Assembly (NCBI GenBank): GCA_037893225.1
Contig: JAZGUH010000713.1
Coordinates: forward strand, 310,001 to 374,000
DNA: 64,000 nt
Reading direction: 5' to 3'
Source of the DNA: Hippasteria phrygiana
Lineage: Eukaryota > Echinodermata > Asteroidea > Valvatida > Goniasteridae
The notes under the pieces were generated by a model, which saw only the letters and a program-made list of their open reading frames with translations, had not been told where the DNA came from and ran no database searches. The position numbers and the translations under genes are program-made. Position 1 is the first letter of the stretch. Every line of letters starts with the position of its first letter. Shown in pieces: positions 1 through 13,043 of the stretch.

Positions 1-3000
1 GTCTTCCTTGGTAAAAACAGGATTACAAACCGAATTTCCATAGGGCCTATAGGCCTATTGCTCGTGACTGTTATTCGGCTTTTATTTGCTTAGCATGAAA
101 ATCAAATGGAATTTCGGCTGGTAACCTGTTTTTACTAAGCAACACAATTGTGTGCTAACCAAATTTTCGTGCTTCATGAAATTGACCTCCGATAGCCTAG
201 ACAAGCCCTGTCTCCCTCTATAGACAGCACAACACCGGCTTGTCTGCATCCTGTGCTCATATTTTCATCGACGGGAACTGGCGTGCTTGTGAACGGCGTG
301 CGCTACCGCCGTAGAGCTCCGGTTACGGAATACACACCCCTGAAGGAACTTAGAGAGGGCCCCTTGTATCCGACTGATCTAATAGCCGGTAAAACGATAT
401 CGAATCCTGCCGATCTTTTATTCCGGCCATTCTTCCCCCCACGGCCTCGAGGGATACTGGACAACATTTAGCAAATATATCATTTTTTTAGCCTGCACAC
501 AATTTGTGCCGTGACAACAGTTACTGTAGACAACACGTTCTATTTTCATCACGTCGATGAAGATTAACGCTGACGTTTGGCTTTGCAGAATCGCGTTGAT
601 GACGTCACAAGCGGTCTTTATTTTCCACATTTTGTTGCAGACGTCTCCTTTCCGCTGAACTCAAGCGTGCTATTTTCCTCGAATTTGATGCTCGAATTTA
701 ACAGCATTACTCATCGCTTAAGTTCAAGGCTTCTCATCTAGGCAGGAGAGCTCAAAATTGGCTCGCATTCGCCCCCAGCTGTGCAATTCAGCAAGTAATC
801 TTTGAACATGACGTCCCCAAATCAGCGTACCGGTACTCACTCCCGGCCGGCGCTACTGCATGCACACACCACAGTCCATTATGGGAAATGTCAAGTTATA
901 CAGACCCGAGCTGGGGTGTACACAGTCAAACACACTCCAGAAACAATGCTAAACACCCTAACATTGAAGAAATACTCACAAATCTCTAAAGCGACTATTA
1001 ATGTTCTATAAGCCCGATATGTATCGTTTCTTAACTTCCTTCATTTAAACTAATAACGTTCTGGTGATATTTCCATCGAAAAAGACTAGTGGAGAAATCC
1101 AAATTGATAAATGCCCATTTAGAAATCATCCCTCATATTCACAGACAGATACAGTCTGGTTGTTTGTCAGTACAAATTAAAAATCTTAGCGTGAAATCGA
1201 TTACCTGTATGTCCCAAGATATGACATGCCTGCACAAATTATAACATACATTCCTGTAAGTCACCAATGAAAAACGACAGTTAAAATGAACGTATTGCTT
1301 TCAATTCCTTCAGTTTATTATGTTATTTTGTTGGCAACGATTTTTTTCGCTTCTCATGAAAACGACTGAAGAAGAAATCTGCCGAGGCAAAATGCGCATC
1401 GAATTCGAGAGCATTATCATCACAACCTCTCAGTACAGCAAGAGGAGGTCTAAGTGTTACCTCCTGGATAGGGTATCTCGGCCAAGAGCCTTGGCGGCCT
1501 CGCAACCCCTTCCACTGGACACTCCATGTTGCCCCACGTACATCATCATTCAAGAGGTGAAAATGCTCGTTTAAAAATGTGTCATTCCGGCACACGGATG
1601 ACAGGTGAGCCACAAATGAGTTATGACATACACTAACAGGGAAGGCTGGAATCAATCGTTGAGATTCATGCAATCATTGCATGACTAATATTCATAACTG
1701 AAAAGAAATGGATTCCTCCATGTGGAATGTAAATGGCGCCAAGTGCGAGGGGTCGATTCCTATCGGCGCTTAAAACCCCTTGAACCCGCTTATTTATAAT
1801 GAGGCGGCGGGTGGGTTTTTGTTTTTTAAATTATACACCCATAAAAATAATTAATAAACTGTATAAGATGATTTACGAAAAGTTAATGTATATCAAACAT
1901 CAAACTAAATGAATAGACGGAAACGAATACAGTAAACCGAGATTAAAAGGCATATTGCTCACTATTTCATATTTATATGATAATACCACAATAATTATTA
2001 CGCTATCGTATCTTCTATCTATTAACACCAAGAAATGTATGCTCCTTTCAATTAATGCTACACGCGACTGAGCAGGGATGACCCTTTAACCGTCATATGT
2101 TAAGCTCGCACACATTTTTACTGTTTTTAATGTTTTTCAGCTTAATACAGCTTATTCTTTTGAGATAACCCAATAAAAGTATACATTTTGGGAAAGCTCT
2201 TGCTCTCCTCTTTCACTTGGTGCCAAAATAATCAAAATATGAGAGGGGTTGAAAGAAGGTCATGACCTACAAAGCATGAATCCAGGAATTGTGATGTCCA
2301 GGCTCTTCAAGCATGTAAAACAAATCCAGAACACAGCTGAAATCATTCTAAAGGGCCCAAGGAACATTTATGCATAAAAGCAACAATTTCATGGGGCTCC
2401 GTCACCTCAAGAAAACACATTAAAAAGTGTCTTGGATTTTCAAGTGGAAACTGTGGAAATCTCGACGTTTTACAGGTATATCAACATGCGAAAATGGCTG
2501 CAATGCTATTTTACTTACATTGCAGTAGTCTCAAAGATGATCAGGGCGCTCTCTATTGACATGTTTTCTAAAGGGAGTTTGTTATCTATGCAGGTTCTCT
2601 GATGGATATTCATATTGGACAAATTTGTCTAATTGACGGTTAAAGGGTTTAAAGAATTTTTTTTTTCAGAGATGGCTTTGCGCTTGATTAGAACCGAACA
2701 AATTGGCAACTGTTTTTGTTTGGTGTGAACAGGAAAAAAGAAAATCGCTTATTCAATCTTAGTTTTCTATTTTTCCAATGTTTGTCTAAATGTGGGTCCA
2801 GTATCCTTCAACACGATCCATTTCCTTCGACTTAATTTAGATCAAAGACTCGGGGGCCTTCAGTCTGACACAAAAGCACTTCCGAATTGTTCCATTTAAA
2901 TCCTCCCTGCTCGGTCATGTGTGACAGTAGCACCAAATTTATAGAAAAAAAGGTGTTACTCTTTCAAGAATATTCTTTAGAAGTAAGCATTTAATCTACG

Positions 3001-6000
3001 TTTCCTGTAAAAACAACAAGACATGTACAATTTCGATGCGATTACAGACGCGCGCGACAGACACATCCGGACCGTTCGAGGAAAATTGTGGCGCGAAAAG
3101 AGGGCAAAGAGGTGGCGGGCTTGCTTCCATTGACAGACGAGAGAGATAAAGGAGAAGGTTCCGAGGTTTGAAGTTTCACTGAAAGAGCTCTTCAATTCTC
3201 ACTCCAATAATCTTGCGCGCGTGGGCGTTTTTTTTTACTGTTTTGGCGGCACAGCATAGTACGGCGACTGTGAGCGCAATGCAGTGATTTACAAAATTGT
3301 TAAGAAAGCTGATATTTTGTATTGATTCTCTTGCAAAATAGTCTAAAGCTGATGAATGATTTCAGTTTTTGAAGAACCACATTCAGACAAAAGAGCCGAG
3401 CTCCACAAAGGGAAAAAAATGGTCATCATTATAGATCTTCTAACAGCTGATGTATAGCAGAGGTGGCATAATAATATTGTGTTCAAGGTCATTCAAGTGT
3501 GTATAATGCATCTGTGAACACGAAAATGTCTCGAATATGTGTTGTTTGTGACACATGCACAGCAATGTCTGTCTGAACATAACAGAATTTAGTGCCAAAT
3601 AGAGGTGGTTCAAAACCAAACGTTTGTGGAGGGCTAAAAAAATATGCGGTAACCAGCTCGGTTAAAAATGTTGAGGATTAATTGACAAAAGTTGACTGAA
3701 AATTGTCAGAATTTCTTTTGTAACAATGCCCATACATAGTCAAATTCCGCTGACTTAAAGCTATTCGACATTTTGTTTTGTCGATTTCCGTTTCCTAGAG
3801 TAGGATTGGGAGATATTGCCTCGTGATCAGTATGTGTACTGTATGTAGGCGGTTTGATCTTAAACCAACCTATGTTTAATGAGTTGTGAACATTCCGAAT
3901 TACCTACACGGATCAGTACCGTATGGTATACAATACATTATCACAGCTGTTGTTATTACTCCAATCATTATTTGTCATCATTCATTGTAACAATGGTCTT
4001 CGTGGTTCGTATGTGGGAAAAATCACAAACAAATATCAACCTTGTTCATTGTCATGCAGCCCTTCCCGGATTGTACACACTGTAAACATCCAACTATGAC
4101 TTGTGCGGCAAGGAACGGTGCGTTGTATTTGCATGTAGGCCCTATGCCACGAATTTCATGCTGGTAAATTTATAGGGGGGAAAAGACTTGCCCCTGGAGA
4201 ATTTACATGAAAAAAAACACAGCAAAACACGGTGAAAATTAAAACTGAAACTTCCATACCATGACTGATTGGCAATCAGCAGGGCCTACTGTGCGCACAG
4301 TTTCTGATCGTTCGCAGACTAACTTTCCATCAATTTCTAATCCCATATACATGTTTTCGAGTCCAAACTTAATCAGAAACCTTGTGCATACTCACAATTC
4401 ACGCTGACCCCGCCACGTTGAGTTGCTGACATTTTGCGCACCAACCGACAAATACGAAAGGAAAAATAATCTTTCTTGCCAAGAACTCTCGCAGTGTCCA
4501 AACAGTGCTGATCACTGTTGATCCAATACACGCGGGGAAAGACACGTCCCGCTATTCCAATATTGGGGACACGGGAGAGATTGACGAAAAGCGCCTGTCA
4601 GGATCGAGGTTGATCCCCTCGCTACAGGTAGGATCGGAGATGTATATCCTCTTCCTCGTGCGGTTTCATGTTCTGCTGTCGCCCAGGCACCCCTCAGGCT
4701 GAGTAATCGGATACGTTGGGTGATGGGAAACCAAAAGCGCCCTCTACCGGTTCACCTGGCAAATCCAAACTCGCAAATTTTGGAACGCCTCACAAGTTTA
4801 TACTCGGGGATTTTTTTCGTTTCAAGAGGAGAAAAATCGCTGGTCAGCTTGTCAGTGTTTCTTAGTTCTCGCAGACCACGTTTGGGTACGAGAAATCGTG
4901 TGAGCTGGCACAGGGTCAAAGCGAAAGTGTAAGAAAGACGGTGAGAGTTTCAGGCATGGTTGCACGTCGAAGTACCCGCCATTAGTGTGGCATCATCGCT
5001 AGCTGGCTTGTCCCGTAAGTAAGTGTTGCATTATTATGCGGACTTCGCGGAAGAGTACATACCTCCAGACAGGCTCTGCGGCCGTATTGATTGGCAAACG
5101 GCCGGCTCTCTGCGCTGAAGACACAGGGCCAGATACTGGTGCCTTCGCGCTGTAAACCTTGCACGGGATCCTTACATCGTTTGGCGAGTGTGGCGCTGGT
5201 TGGAATTCAACAAGTGATGCGCAAGTCTCCTGTTCCTTATGAAGCGAGCAGAGCCGGGCCGTGCGCCAGCTTCTCTGGTTTGCCCGCGGGAGGAATGCTG
5301 GGTCATTCTCGAGATAAGCTGATTATTACCACCGATGGGTCCAGCAAGATAAGTCCAGCAAGAAATGTCTGCTCTGCTCTGCTCCTCAAAAAGCTACAGC
5401 TATCAGTCATCAGAAATACAATGCGTCCGTCATTTTCCTGGTTATACATTTTTATATAATTTATTTCTCATTAGACTGACCGTGTGAACGCAGCTCATGA
5501 AATATTGTCCATTAATCACAACTCGACACGTGCAAAATCTGAGGCGAACACATAATCCCATGGGGTTGTCCAAGGGGCGTGGTTAACCCACAAAGTTAAC
5601 GGCGATAGATCCATTTTTTAGGCGAATTCGTTATTTTTTGGTATCACAGAATACAAGGGGAATAGAAATGGCAATTCGCTTACCCCCCCCCCCCCCCATT
5701 CATTTATCTCACTTAAAGTAAATATATATATATATTTATTACACGTTGCATGCAGTTACGTAATAAAATTGTAGATTAAATCATGATTCTTTATCTTCCA
5801 GAGTTCTAATTTTATTATAATACAGACCCTACTCTATCACACAACAATTCGCACTCACACTGCAATTAAGTGAGATGCCCTAAATGCGTTTGCGCGCCAA
5901 GAATAAAACAATTACTGGCTCCGATTCAAGCACCCTCTTTCTGGCCGATCGATCGCCAGCACTGTTTTGCATATGACCTTTGACCTTACACCAACCAGGC

Positions 6001-8069
6001 GTAAAAAAGATCACCCTGCCTGCGAAAAGTGCACGACCTTGCCTGGTAGTGCGTTTGACGGGCTAATGGTTCGAACAAAATGACTGATACTAACAAGCTA
6101 AAGGCTCCGTAAATAAACGGAAGTTGTTCCGCCGGATCACCGGCCTCAAAGCGCCCATTTGCATGATGATAAAATTATGAACTGAACAAGACCGTTGCAG
6201 CTCTCGGTTTAATTGATTAGAAACCCGACGGCTGTTTGACGGTCGGAAAAATGCGTTCGACAAGAAACCACAAAACAGCGCAAGAACACGCTTTACGGGG
6301 CAGTTTCAGGAGATATTAAGGTCATGTGATCTTGGACAATCCTCCAGCTCACATAGGACAATCAGGGAATTTCATTAATTTAAATGATTACTTTTATACA
6401 TGAAAATAAGGGAACTTTTCAACAGGAAATTGGTTAATATAAATTTATGACGAGGTAGCCGCTTTAAGTCCTGAATTTACAACAACTTCTACGTAGAAGT
6501 GTTTGTAATATTTGTAGTATTTCTTTCCATGAACTGTGCCGTTTGGACTACAGCATTCCACTTTGCCTGGCTTTAAATAAAGATATAACTGGTGTAAGTA
6601 GCTAAGAACTGTTTGCAAACAAAACGATAGATGTTATATTTTGAGAAAAGAAATCTACCTACACAATTCGGGATTCTTTTGCGAGAAAGTAGAAACTGCA
6701 ATGCATCAGACACTAATAACTCATCCCTTTTGGAGAGTAGCTGGATTTTGGTGACTAGAATTTGAGCTATTTGCCCGTCTTACATAATGACGAAGGCGTG
6801 CTTGTGCAAAGTTGAACCCCCCCCCCCCCCCCCTCCCTGCTCCCCAGACGAAAAGTTGAACCCGAGAGCAATTATTGGTGGGCAATCCCGGTACACAAAG
6901 GTCAGGACCGATCCGGTGATATCCGGCCCGGTCCAGTTCGAACTGGAAACGAGTGGCAGTGGACGGATCCGTGGTAGCATTACGGGTTGCATTGATTAAA
7001 AAGCCCCGGAATCGTGCCGATCAGCCCGCATCTAAGGCCCCAGGGCGGTCGGGAGGATGTCATTGTAAGAGGGGGTCTCGTCTCTCTTTTCTTCTTCTGC
7101 TCCCTCCTTCAATCTTGAGCTTCTGGCGGAGACTGTAAGCACTACGGCCAAAATAATGAGTCTCGTATCTAGTTTCCAACGGATGAGGCTTAAAACCGCG
7201 TACTGCGTGGGTTGTAGAAGTCTTTTTGGGTTAGGGCGCGCGCGCGCTGTCCTTTTTTTGGCGGGGGATATACTGAAAGCCAAGTGTTCATAGTAACAAC
7301 GAAAGGCCCCGTGGGCTTATTGCGAGAACACGGTGGATGGTTTCAAAAGAAAGTGGAAATGAGGTTTGGGTAAATCAACCTTAGGTGGAATGCTGATATG
7401 CCAAACGGTCGCTCACTTTCCCATGAATAAATAATGAGCTACCATCATGTTGGACGTGAGAGGAAAATGTCTCGAAAAAAATGAGATGTTCAAAACAGAC
7501 ACCCAAGACTACTATCAAGTACCATCGATCCCCGAAAAATAATGTTCGTATTGAGGGTATCGAGTTTCACACAACATGGGTGAGATCTTTGTCTCGTCCT
7601 TAAAAAAAGTTTCCATCGATTTTTTTTTTATAACAGTCACGTTCTGTTTACACGCTCTGTTTACACTTTGTGCCGCCGTGCTAGCTCCTATCTAAAGCAC
7701 AACGTGACGTTATTTCTCCGTAAGTCTGTTAAATGGAAACTTCGAATTCCTATCCGTTGTGTCAGTGGATGAGACTAAGCACTCAAGCTGTGTATAGCAT
7801 TCACATCAGTTTTGAAATCAAATGGAAAAGCTGGCAAAACGAAAGGCTTGGACATCAGGGAGCGGTCTTCCAAACTCCCGGGCTATTGAATATGTGATGC
7901 ACTTCAAATAGATACGACTTTTATTATCACCTGAATAATAAGAATTTCTAGAAGTCTGTACTGCTGGATCGAGATGTCAGGCCGTCCTAACTGTTATCAC
8001 GTTTTCAAAGAAAATAACCCCAGACAGGAGCGGGATTCGAACCTGCGACCTCCGGAACACCGTACCGGT
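1..8069. other. Non-coding stretch, no gene seen
   Basis: AT-rich DNA with short chance frames only. It contains the partial MITE at 1.2 kb, C runs at 5683-5697 and 6817-6833, and a somewhat GC-richer segment at 4.5-5.4 kb in which I could not define an exon. Confidence 0.6.
1150..1293 (-). repeat. ACACGTTCAT family, partial copy at 1.2 kb
   Basis: Ends with ACGACAGTTAAAATGAACG, the family's terminal block in minus orientation. The interior agrees loosely and the other end is not identifiable. Confidence 0.4.
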
Positions 8070-8338
8070 GCTCTACCAAGTGAGCTATCTTGCCCTATGT
8101 TGGCGGTCTCCCAAACTGCCAGTGTCGTTGTCGGTGGGCGCTCGTCAGAAGTCATAAACCCATAATGCCGTGCAGGGAGGTATCACACCCAATTTTATGA
8201 TACAACCTGGGAAGCGACATTAAGCGTGATCCCTGGCTATACGGCATTATGGGTTTATGACTTCTGACTAGCGCCCACCGAGCCGTTTACAGTTTGGGAG
8301 ACCGTCAACATAGGGCAAGATAGCTCACTTGGTAGAGC
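8070..8338. repeat. Inverted pair of tRNA-Thr-like SINE copies
   Basis: Arms 8070-8170 and 8242-8338 are reverse complements of each other, around a 71-bp spacer. The minus-strand copy continues leftward into a tRNA-like body (to about 8025) with an A box (TAGCTCACTTGGTAGAGC), an anticodon-arm-like hairpin whose loop holds GGT at 34-36, and a B box (GGTTCGAATCCCG). The plus-strand copy stops right after the A box. A third copy lies at 58546-58680. Loop position 33 is C rather than the invariant T, so these are not functional tRNA genes. Confidence 0.8.
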
Positions 8339-9111
8339 TTTGAAAATTTATTCAAATTTACCTATGTCCCCTGTGGTTTGTTTATTGTGCTTACAAAATG
8401 TTCAGGCTGTACTTCGAGGAGATTTTAAACATCAAATAAACACGCAGCTAGCTTGTTGAATGAGGGGAAAACTCAGCTGCTCAAGTCAATAGATGCATGC
8501 TGTAATGTTGTGTATAATCATAACGTGATGTATGCAGCATGGCTGCCGGCCGTTTTAACCCGTACATTCTAATGGCCCGTTTATTAAACTACGAGCCGGC
8601 AGGCTAAAGGCATTACCAAGAGGTGTTTCCACGACCTACTAAACCCCGCCAAATGGGAAGTCTCCAAGCGCTTCCTTTTTAGACCCCGTTCCCTGGAGGA
8701 TAAAGATGAACTGCTCTTTTATTGGATAAAAAGGGGAAGTAGGTGAATGCAAACAATATTCACAGACCAGTTTTCATGATTGCTCCACTGCATTGCGCAG
8801 TGAGATCAGTTGATATTTAAATCACTCATGCAATACGATTTTTATGGTTGGATATAATGTCGGACATGAAGCTTTCTTTCCAACTTACTATGAATTTCCA
8901 CCTCTTTAACATTTCCAGGGAGTAATTTCAATATTTTGGCTCATGAACATTTCAAGAAATTATCTTGTCATTAAAAATGACACCATGGCGGAACAAGACA
9001 TTTCTTGTCAACATGACGAGATTTTATTTAGGATGTAAACCCATATCCCATGGAAGGATTTTCTAACTGAAATTATTAAATCACACCTTCTTTTTACTAC
9101 CAATGAAAACG

Positions 9112-9213
9112 AACAAAACAAAACAAAACAAAACAAAACAAAACAAAACAAAACAAAACAAAACAAAACAAAACAAAACAAAACAAAACAAAACAAAACA
9201 AAACAAAACAAAC
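9112..9213 (+). repeat. (AAAAC)n microsatellite, about 20 units
   Basis: Uninterrupted 5-bp units over about 100 bases. The open frames on the complementary strand, reading FVLFC repeatedly, are products of this array and not genes. Confidence 0.97.
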
Positions 9214-10309
9214 ATTTGGATCATGTTTGTGTTTTTGCAAGACATGGTAATATGTGTGGAAACAAGTTAAACTACATCTATATCCATTACATGTCTCTTT
9301 TAACACGTGAACTGCGCTTTATAGACTAACCCCCGTTCAGACAGACATTGAGGGCAAAATTATTCCATTTCGGAGGCTCTAAATCAGCATCTCCGCGGCA
9401 AGGTGTTGTTGTTATCATCAAATTCACTGCCGGCCATAACACCACCATTAGTGACTAAATGCACGTAGCATATCACTTGGATATCACATTACCCATTCTG
9501 TTAGCGACCGGATAGAGGGTATTTGCATGATACGATTCTACGAATAACATAGTTTAGGCATTTGAAAGGTTAGAAAGAAAGAGGGGCATGTATTGTGTTA
9601 CCATCAAACTACTCTGCACCAAAACCATCCCTAATATGAATTACTGAACAAGGAAAATTATGAAACAAGGAAATGTGTTAAAATATGTTGAAGAATTACC
9701 AAAATGTCATGTTCACAATACATGTCAATCAAACATCGATGCGATTTTCCCGTTTTTCGTGGATACAGAGTTTTGAATGTCAGCAAAAGTAACAAGACAA
9801 TGACTCCAAAATAAATTGCAAAACAGTCCATCTTGTTTTCACCAAAGATTAAATGAAGTGGTATTTTTTACTCGCAAACGTATCGCCTTTATGCAAAGTT
9901 AGAGAGGCAGATTACTTGCATGGATAAACAAGTCATTACGAGAGTGGGTGCACCAACTTGTATAATGTGTGGTGAACAGTACGTAGTTATATGGTCCAAT
10001 GATTTTCTGACATGTCGATATTTCTAGCGCTTCAGTTCCCTGTATGAAATATAGAGATTAGAATGACTAATTTAATAATGCATATTAGATGAGCGCATCT
10101 TCTTTCATTCAACACCAATAAATGTATGCTACTGTTATATACACATGGTTTAAATTGAACCACTCGGAACAGAGGACATGTCGAAGGACGTTAGGGTTAA
10201 ATTTGGACCGAAGTTTACGCCAAGTTTAACTTGTCAAACGGAGGGGAAAAAGTGCAACCGTGTCAGGAATTCGTATGTTGATTACATGTTTTTTCCCAGT
10301 TAAGAGAAA

Positions 10310-10412
10310 GATATTCACTCTACGAGCTATTCACTCTAAGAAGAGATTTTCGCTCTAACAGATATTCACTCGAAGGGATATTCACTCTAACGCATTCACT
10401 CCAAGATGCATT
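10310..10412 (+). repeat. Degenerate tandem repeat of ATATTCACTCTAA
   Basis: About six imperfect units of 15-19 bases with core ATTCACTC. No coding potential. Confidence 0.7.
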
Positions 10413-11774
10413 CGATTTCATGGGAAAGATGTATAACCAAATCTAGCATTGGAGGCTGCTTGAGAGTAATAAAGTAATAAACGCTGAGTTTGCTAATAAC
10501 ACAATCTCCATAGGTTTCACAGGAAAAAGACACATTTGAAACCAGATATGTAGTGGAATAACATGTATTGGACGTCGAAATCCACGAAGCACGGGCCTCA
10601 CAAGGTGACACCATTCACTTTACATGTAATTTCAAGGGCTTATGTTTTTCATTGAATTTTCCAGGAGCCGGTTCAGACTCGAAACCGGTTCTTTTTAGGG
10701 AACCGGAACCGGCTCCAGAAATTCTGGAACCGCCCAACACTACTTGAGACGATCCAAGATGACAAAATTAATTCATTTGTATCACCTGTACCAAATGTTA
10801 TAGGATCAGAGTATTTCTATGCCTGAAAAAAAAATCAACATATTCTCATCACAGCATTGCCAAGCATATGCCCAGAAACATGCGCCTTTTACATGCTAAT
10901 TTCATTAACAGCACAAAACGTAACAGAGTCCCGAGAACTATTACAACCCTACAAAATTAGTGTTGGATTGACTTGCTGTGTTTTCACTAACAATAATACG
11001 ACTTATATAACGCGCATTTTCGCAAAATACAATGCGCGACTTAATATAGGACAACTCCAGAAGACCAAATAATACAAGGTAGGCCCTACCGTATTATATG
11101 TAGTGAGAACAGATAAGGAAATTTTCTATCAAAGTTAATAACTAATCAATCTATTAACATACATTCGAAAAAATACGGATAAAAACTAAAACACTTCACA
11201 GACAAATCAAAGAATGTAACATTTGCAATAATACAAATTAAACACTGTGCCAAGTTGGTCTCGAACTTATCCCCCCCCAAAAAAAAAAAAATGGAAAATA
11301 CAATCATGCGGGCTTTACGAAATTTATCCAACCATGTATTATTTCTCTCGGAGATATACACTTCGGGGATCATTCATCTTAATATAAAGACGCAAGACTT
11401 TTTGCAAGTGCAATTTCGCATCCATTTCCGGCGTTTTTGTCTTTTCTCTTTCGTCGCGCTGGAAGCAAGATAATTTGTGGCGCAACAAACGAACCGTGAT
11501 CTGATGAGCGTTGACAAATATTAATACGAGATCTCCAATGAAGGTTTCACCCGTTAACATCTTGTTTAACACACTAGCTTCGTCTTCTTCTTGCGTATGG
11601 TTCAACATGACAGCGGGAATGATGGGTCTTTTGATCAACCGTATAAGAAGGAAATTACACGGAGAATTATTTTTATTGTATTGAAAATATAAAGAGAAAA
11701 CGACTTGGTATGAGTTTGCCAAAAAAACACACCATGAGCATTATAGGAAAGGTGATCGACACAGATTTTTAGAC

Positions 11775-12110
11775 TTAAAGGTATAGTATAGGCCTCATTT
11801 ACTTTTGCTGTAATAAAAAAATAAATAGATTTCGGGGTTAGTATTTTATAGCAAACACTGTAACACTGACCTGTTTAAAGTTTTGTGCGCATGGAGGCTG
11901 AGAAAAAAAGAGAGAAAAAACACGCTGTTCTCGTATAGTCTGGTTTCCCGACCCTATACTTGAGACAAAACGGAGCAATTTGTAGACGCCATGGAATTAC
12001 CAGGTAGGAGAACCAGACTATTTCCAACGATGCTCGACCGACCATCGCTGGAAATTGATACAAAAAGCAATATGGTACCATAATTTCACAGACTTGAGAC
12101 TATTATTTAC
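11775..12110 (+). repeat. Dispersed ~300-bp repeat, copy 1
   Basis: Shared landmarks with 58.9 and 61.3 kb: GTTAGTATTTTATAG, then CACTGACCTGTTTAAAGTTTTG, then an inverted pair around TAGTCTGGTTTCCC / GAACCAGACTA, then TTTCCAACGAT. No ORF. The internal palindromic structure suggests a MITE or foldback-type element. Confidence 0.65.
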
Positions 12111-12909
12111 TAACAGTCAAGTAAGGTATTTCGTATAATAACCCAGTAGTTCTATTTTTTGATGTTTGAAAATGTTGTAAATTACCTTTAAAGTGCGACA
12201 CACCTTTGCGAGAAGAAAGTTTCATTTGACACCTATTGAGATTATACAGTGCGATCGAAAATCGACATCCATTCACAGAGCAAGCCCAAGCAGACGATAA
12301 TAGCCCCTTTCCCGCTTTTTTTTTCCTGCCTTCGTTCTGCAAATCAAATCTCACGGTACTATAGGCGCACAGCGCGGGATGAATCTGAGAGGCAAAAGGG
12401 AGATACCCGTTAGGCACACGTTATGCACCATTATAGCTATTCACTAAAACGGGTCAAATCCAACCTTCGTGATCTTCGGGCAAAAGTAACTCTAACCTCG
12501 GGTGTTGCAATTATTATAGAAGGTGCCGGCACAGCAGCTGAAAAGGGTATGCTCTTATACACTATGATTTTAATACAAACAATTTTCACATGTGCTTAAA
12601 GGGTTTGTTAATTTAGGGGAAATTCGATGCAAAGAATGGAAAGGGCAAAACAATGGCCCTCAGATCAAGAGCACGCGCCAAAAGTCACGCTTTTGAAATC
12701 TGCTTACCTGTAAGGATGAATGTTGTTTTTTTTAGATTGATTTCAATGTTGACAACAAGAAAAATATACAAAGCAAAGCATAAACGAGTCAATAAGGAGA
12801 CAAAGGTACAATTTTATGCACCTATACTTCTATCTCTCGTCAAAATTCCACACTGAAATAACATGCAAAGGTCACGCATGCGTGTGACTGATTAACAACT
12901 TTATAACTA

Positions 12910-13043
12910 CACTCTAAAAAACGGATTGGTTGAAATAACCAATATATTGGTTAATGTGTCCAACCAATTGGATTGGTTGGACAAATATCTACCAATCCTA
13001 CCAATATATTGGTTGTGTTCAACCAATCTGTTTTAGAGGAGTG
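12910..13043. mobile_element. Palindromic MITE-like element, AACCAAT family, copy 1
   Basis: 134 bp with ends CACTCTAAAAA / CCTCTAAAACAG-type inverted termini, directly flanked by TA on both sides. The interior is filled with inverted and direct copies of ATTGGTT. It is closely related, in reverse orientation, to 59323-59452. No coding capacity. Confidence 0.75.

Larger units (their letters stand above)
8339..12909. other. Non-coding stretch, no gene seen
   Basis: Apart from the AAAAC array, the degenerate 10.3-kb tandem repeat and repeat copy 1 at 11.8-12.1 kb, nothing recognisable. Confidence 0.6.

Noticed and set aside
4505..5459. Possible exons (frames of 65 to 122 codons in a GC-richer segment)
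   Set aside because: No recognisable domain, no consistent splice sites, and the frames overlap on both strands.
9008..9306. Open frames reading FVLFC repeatedly
   Set aside because: They are translations of the AAAAC microsatellite.
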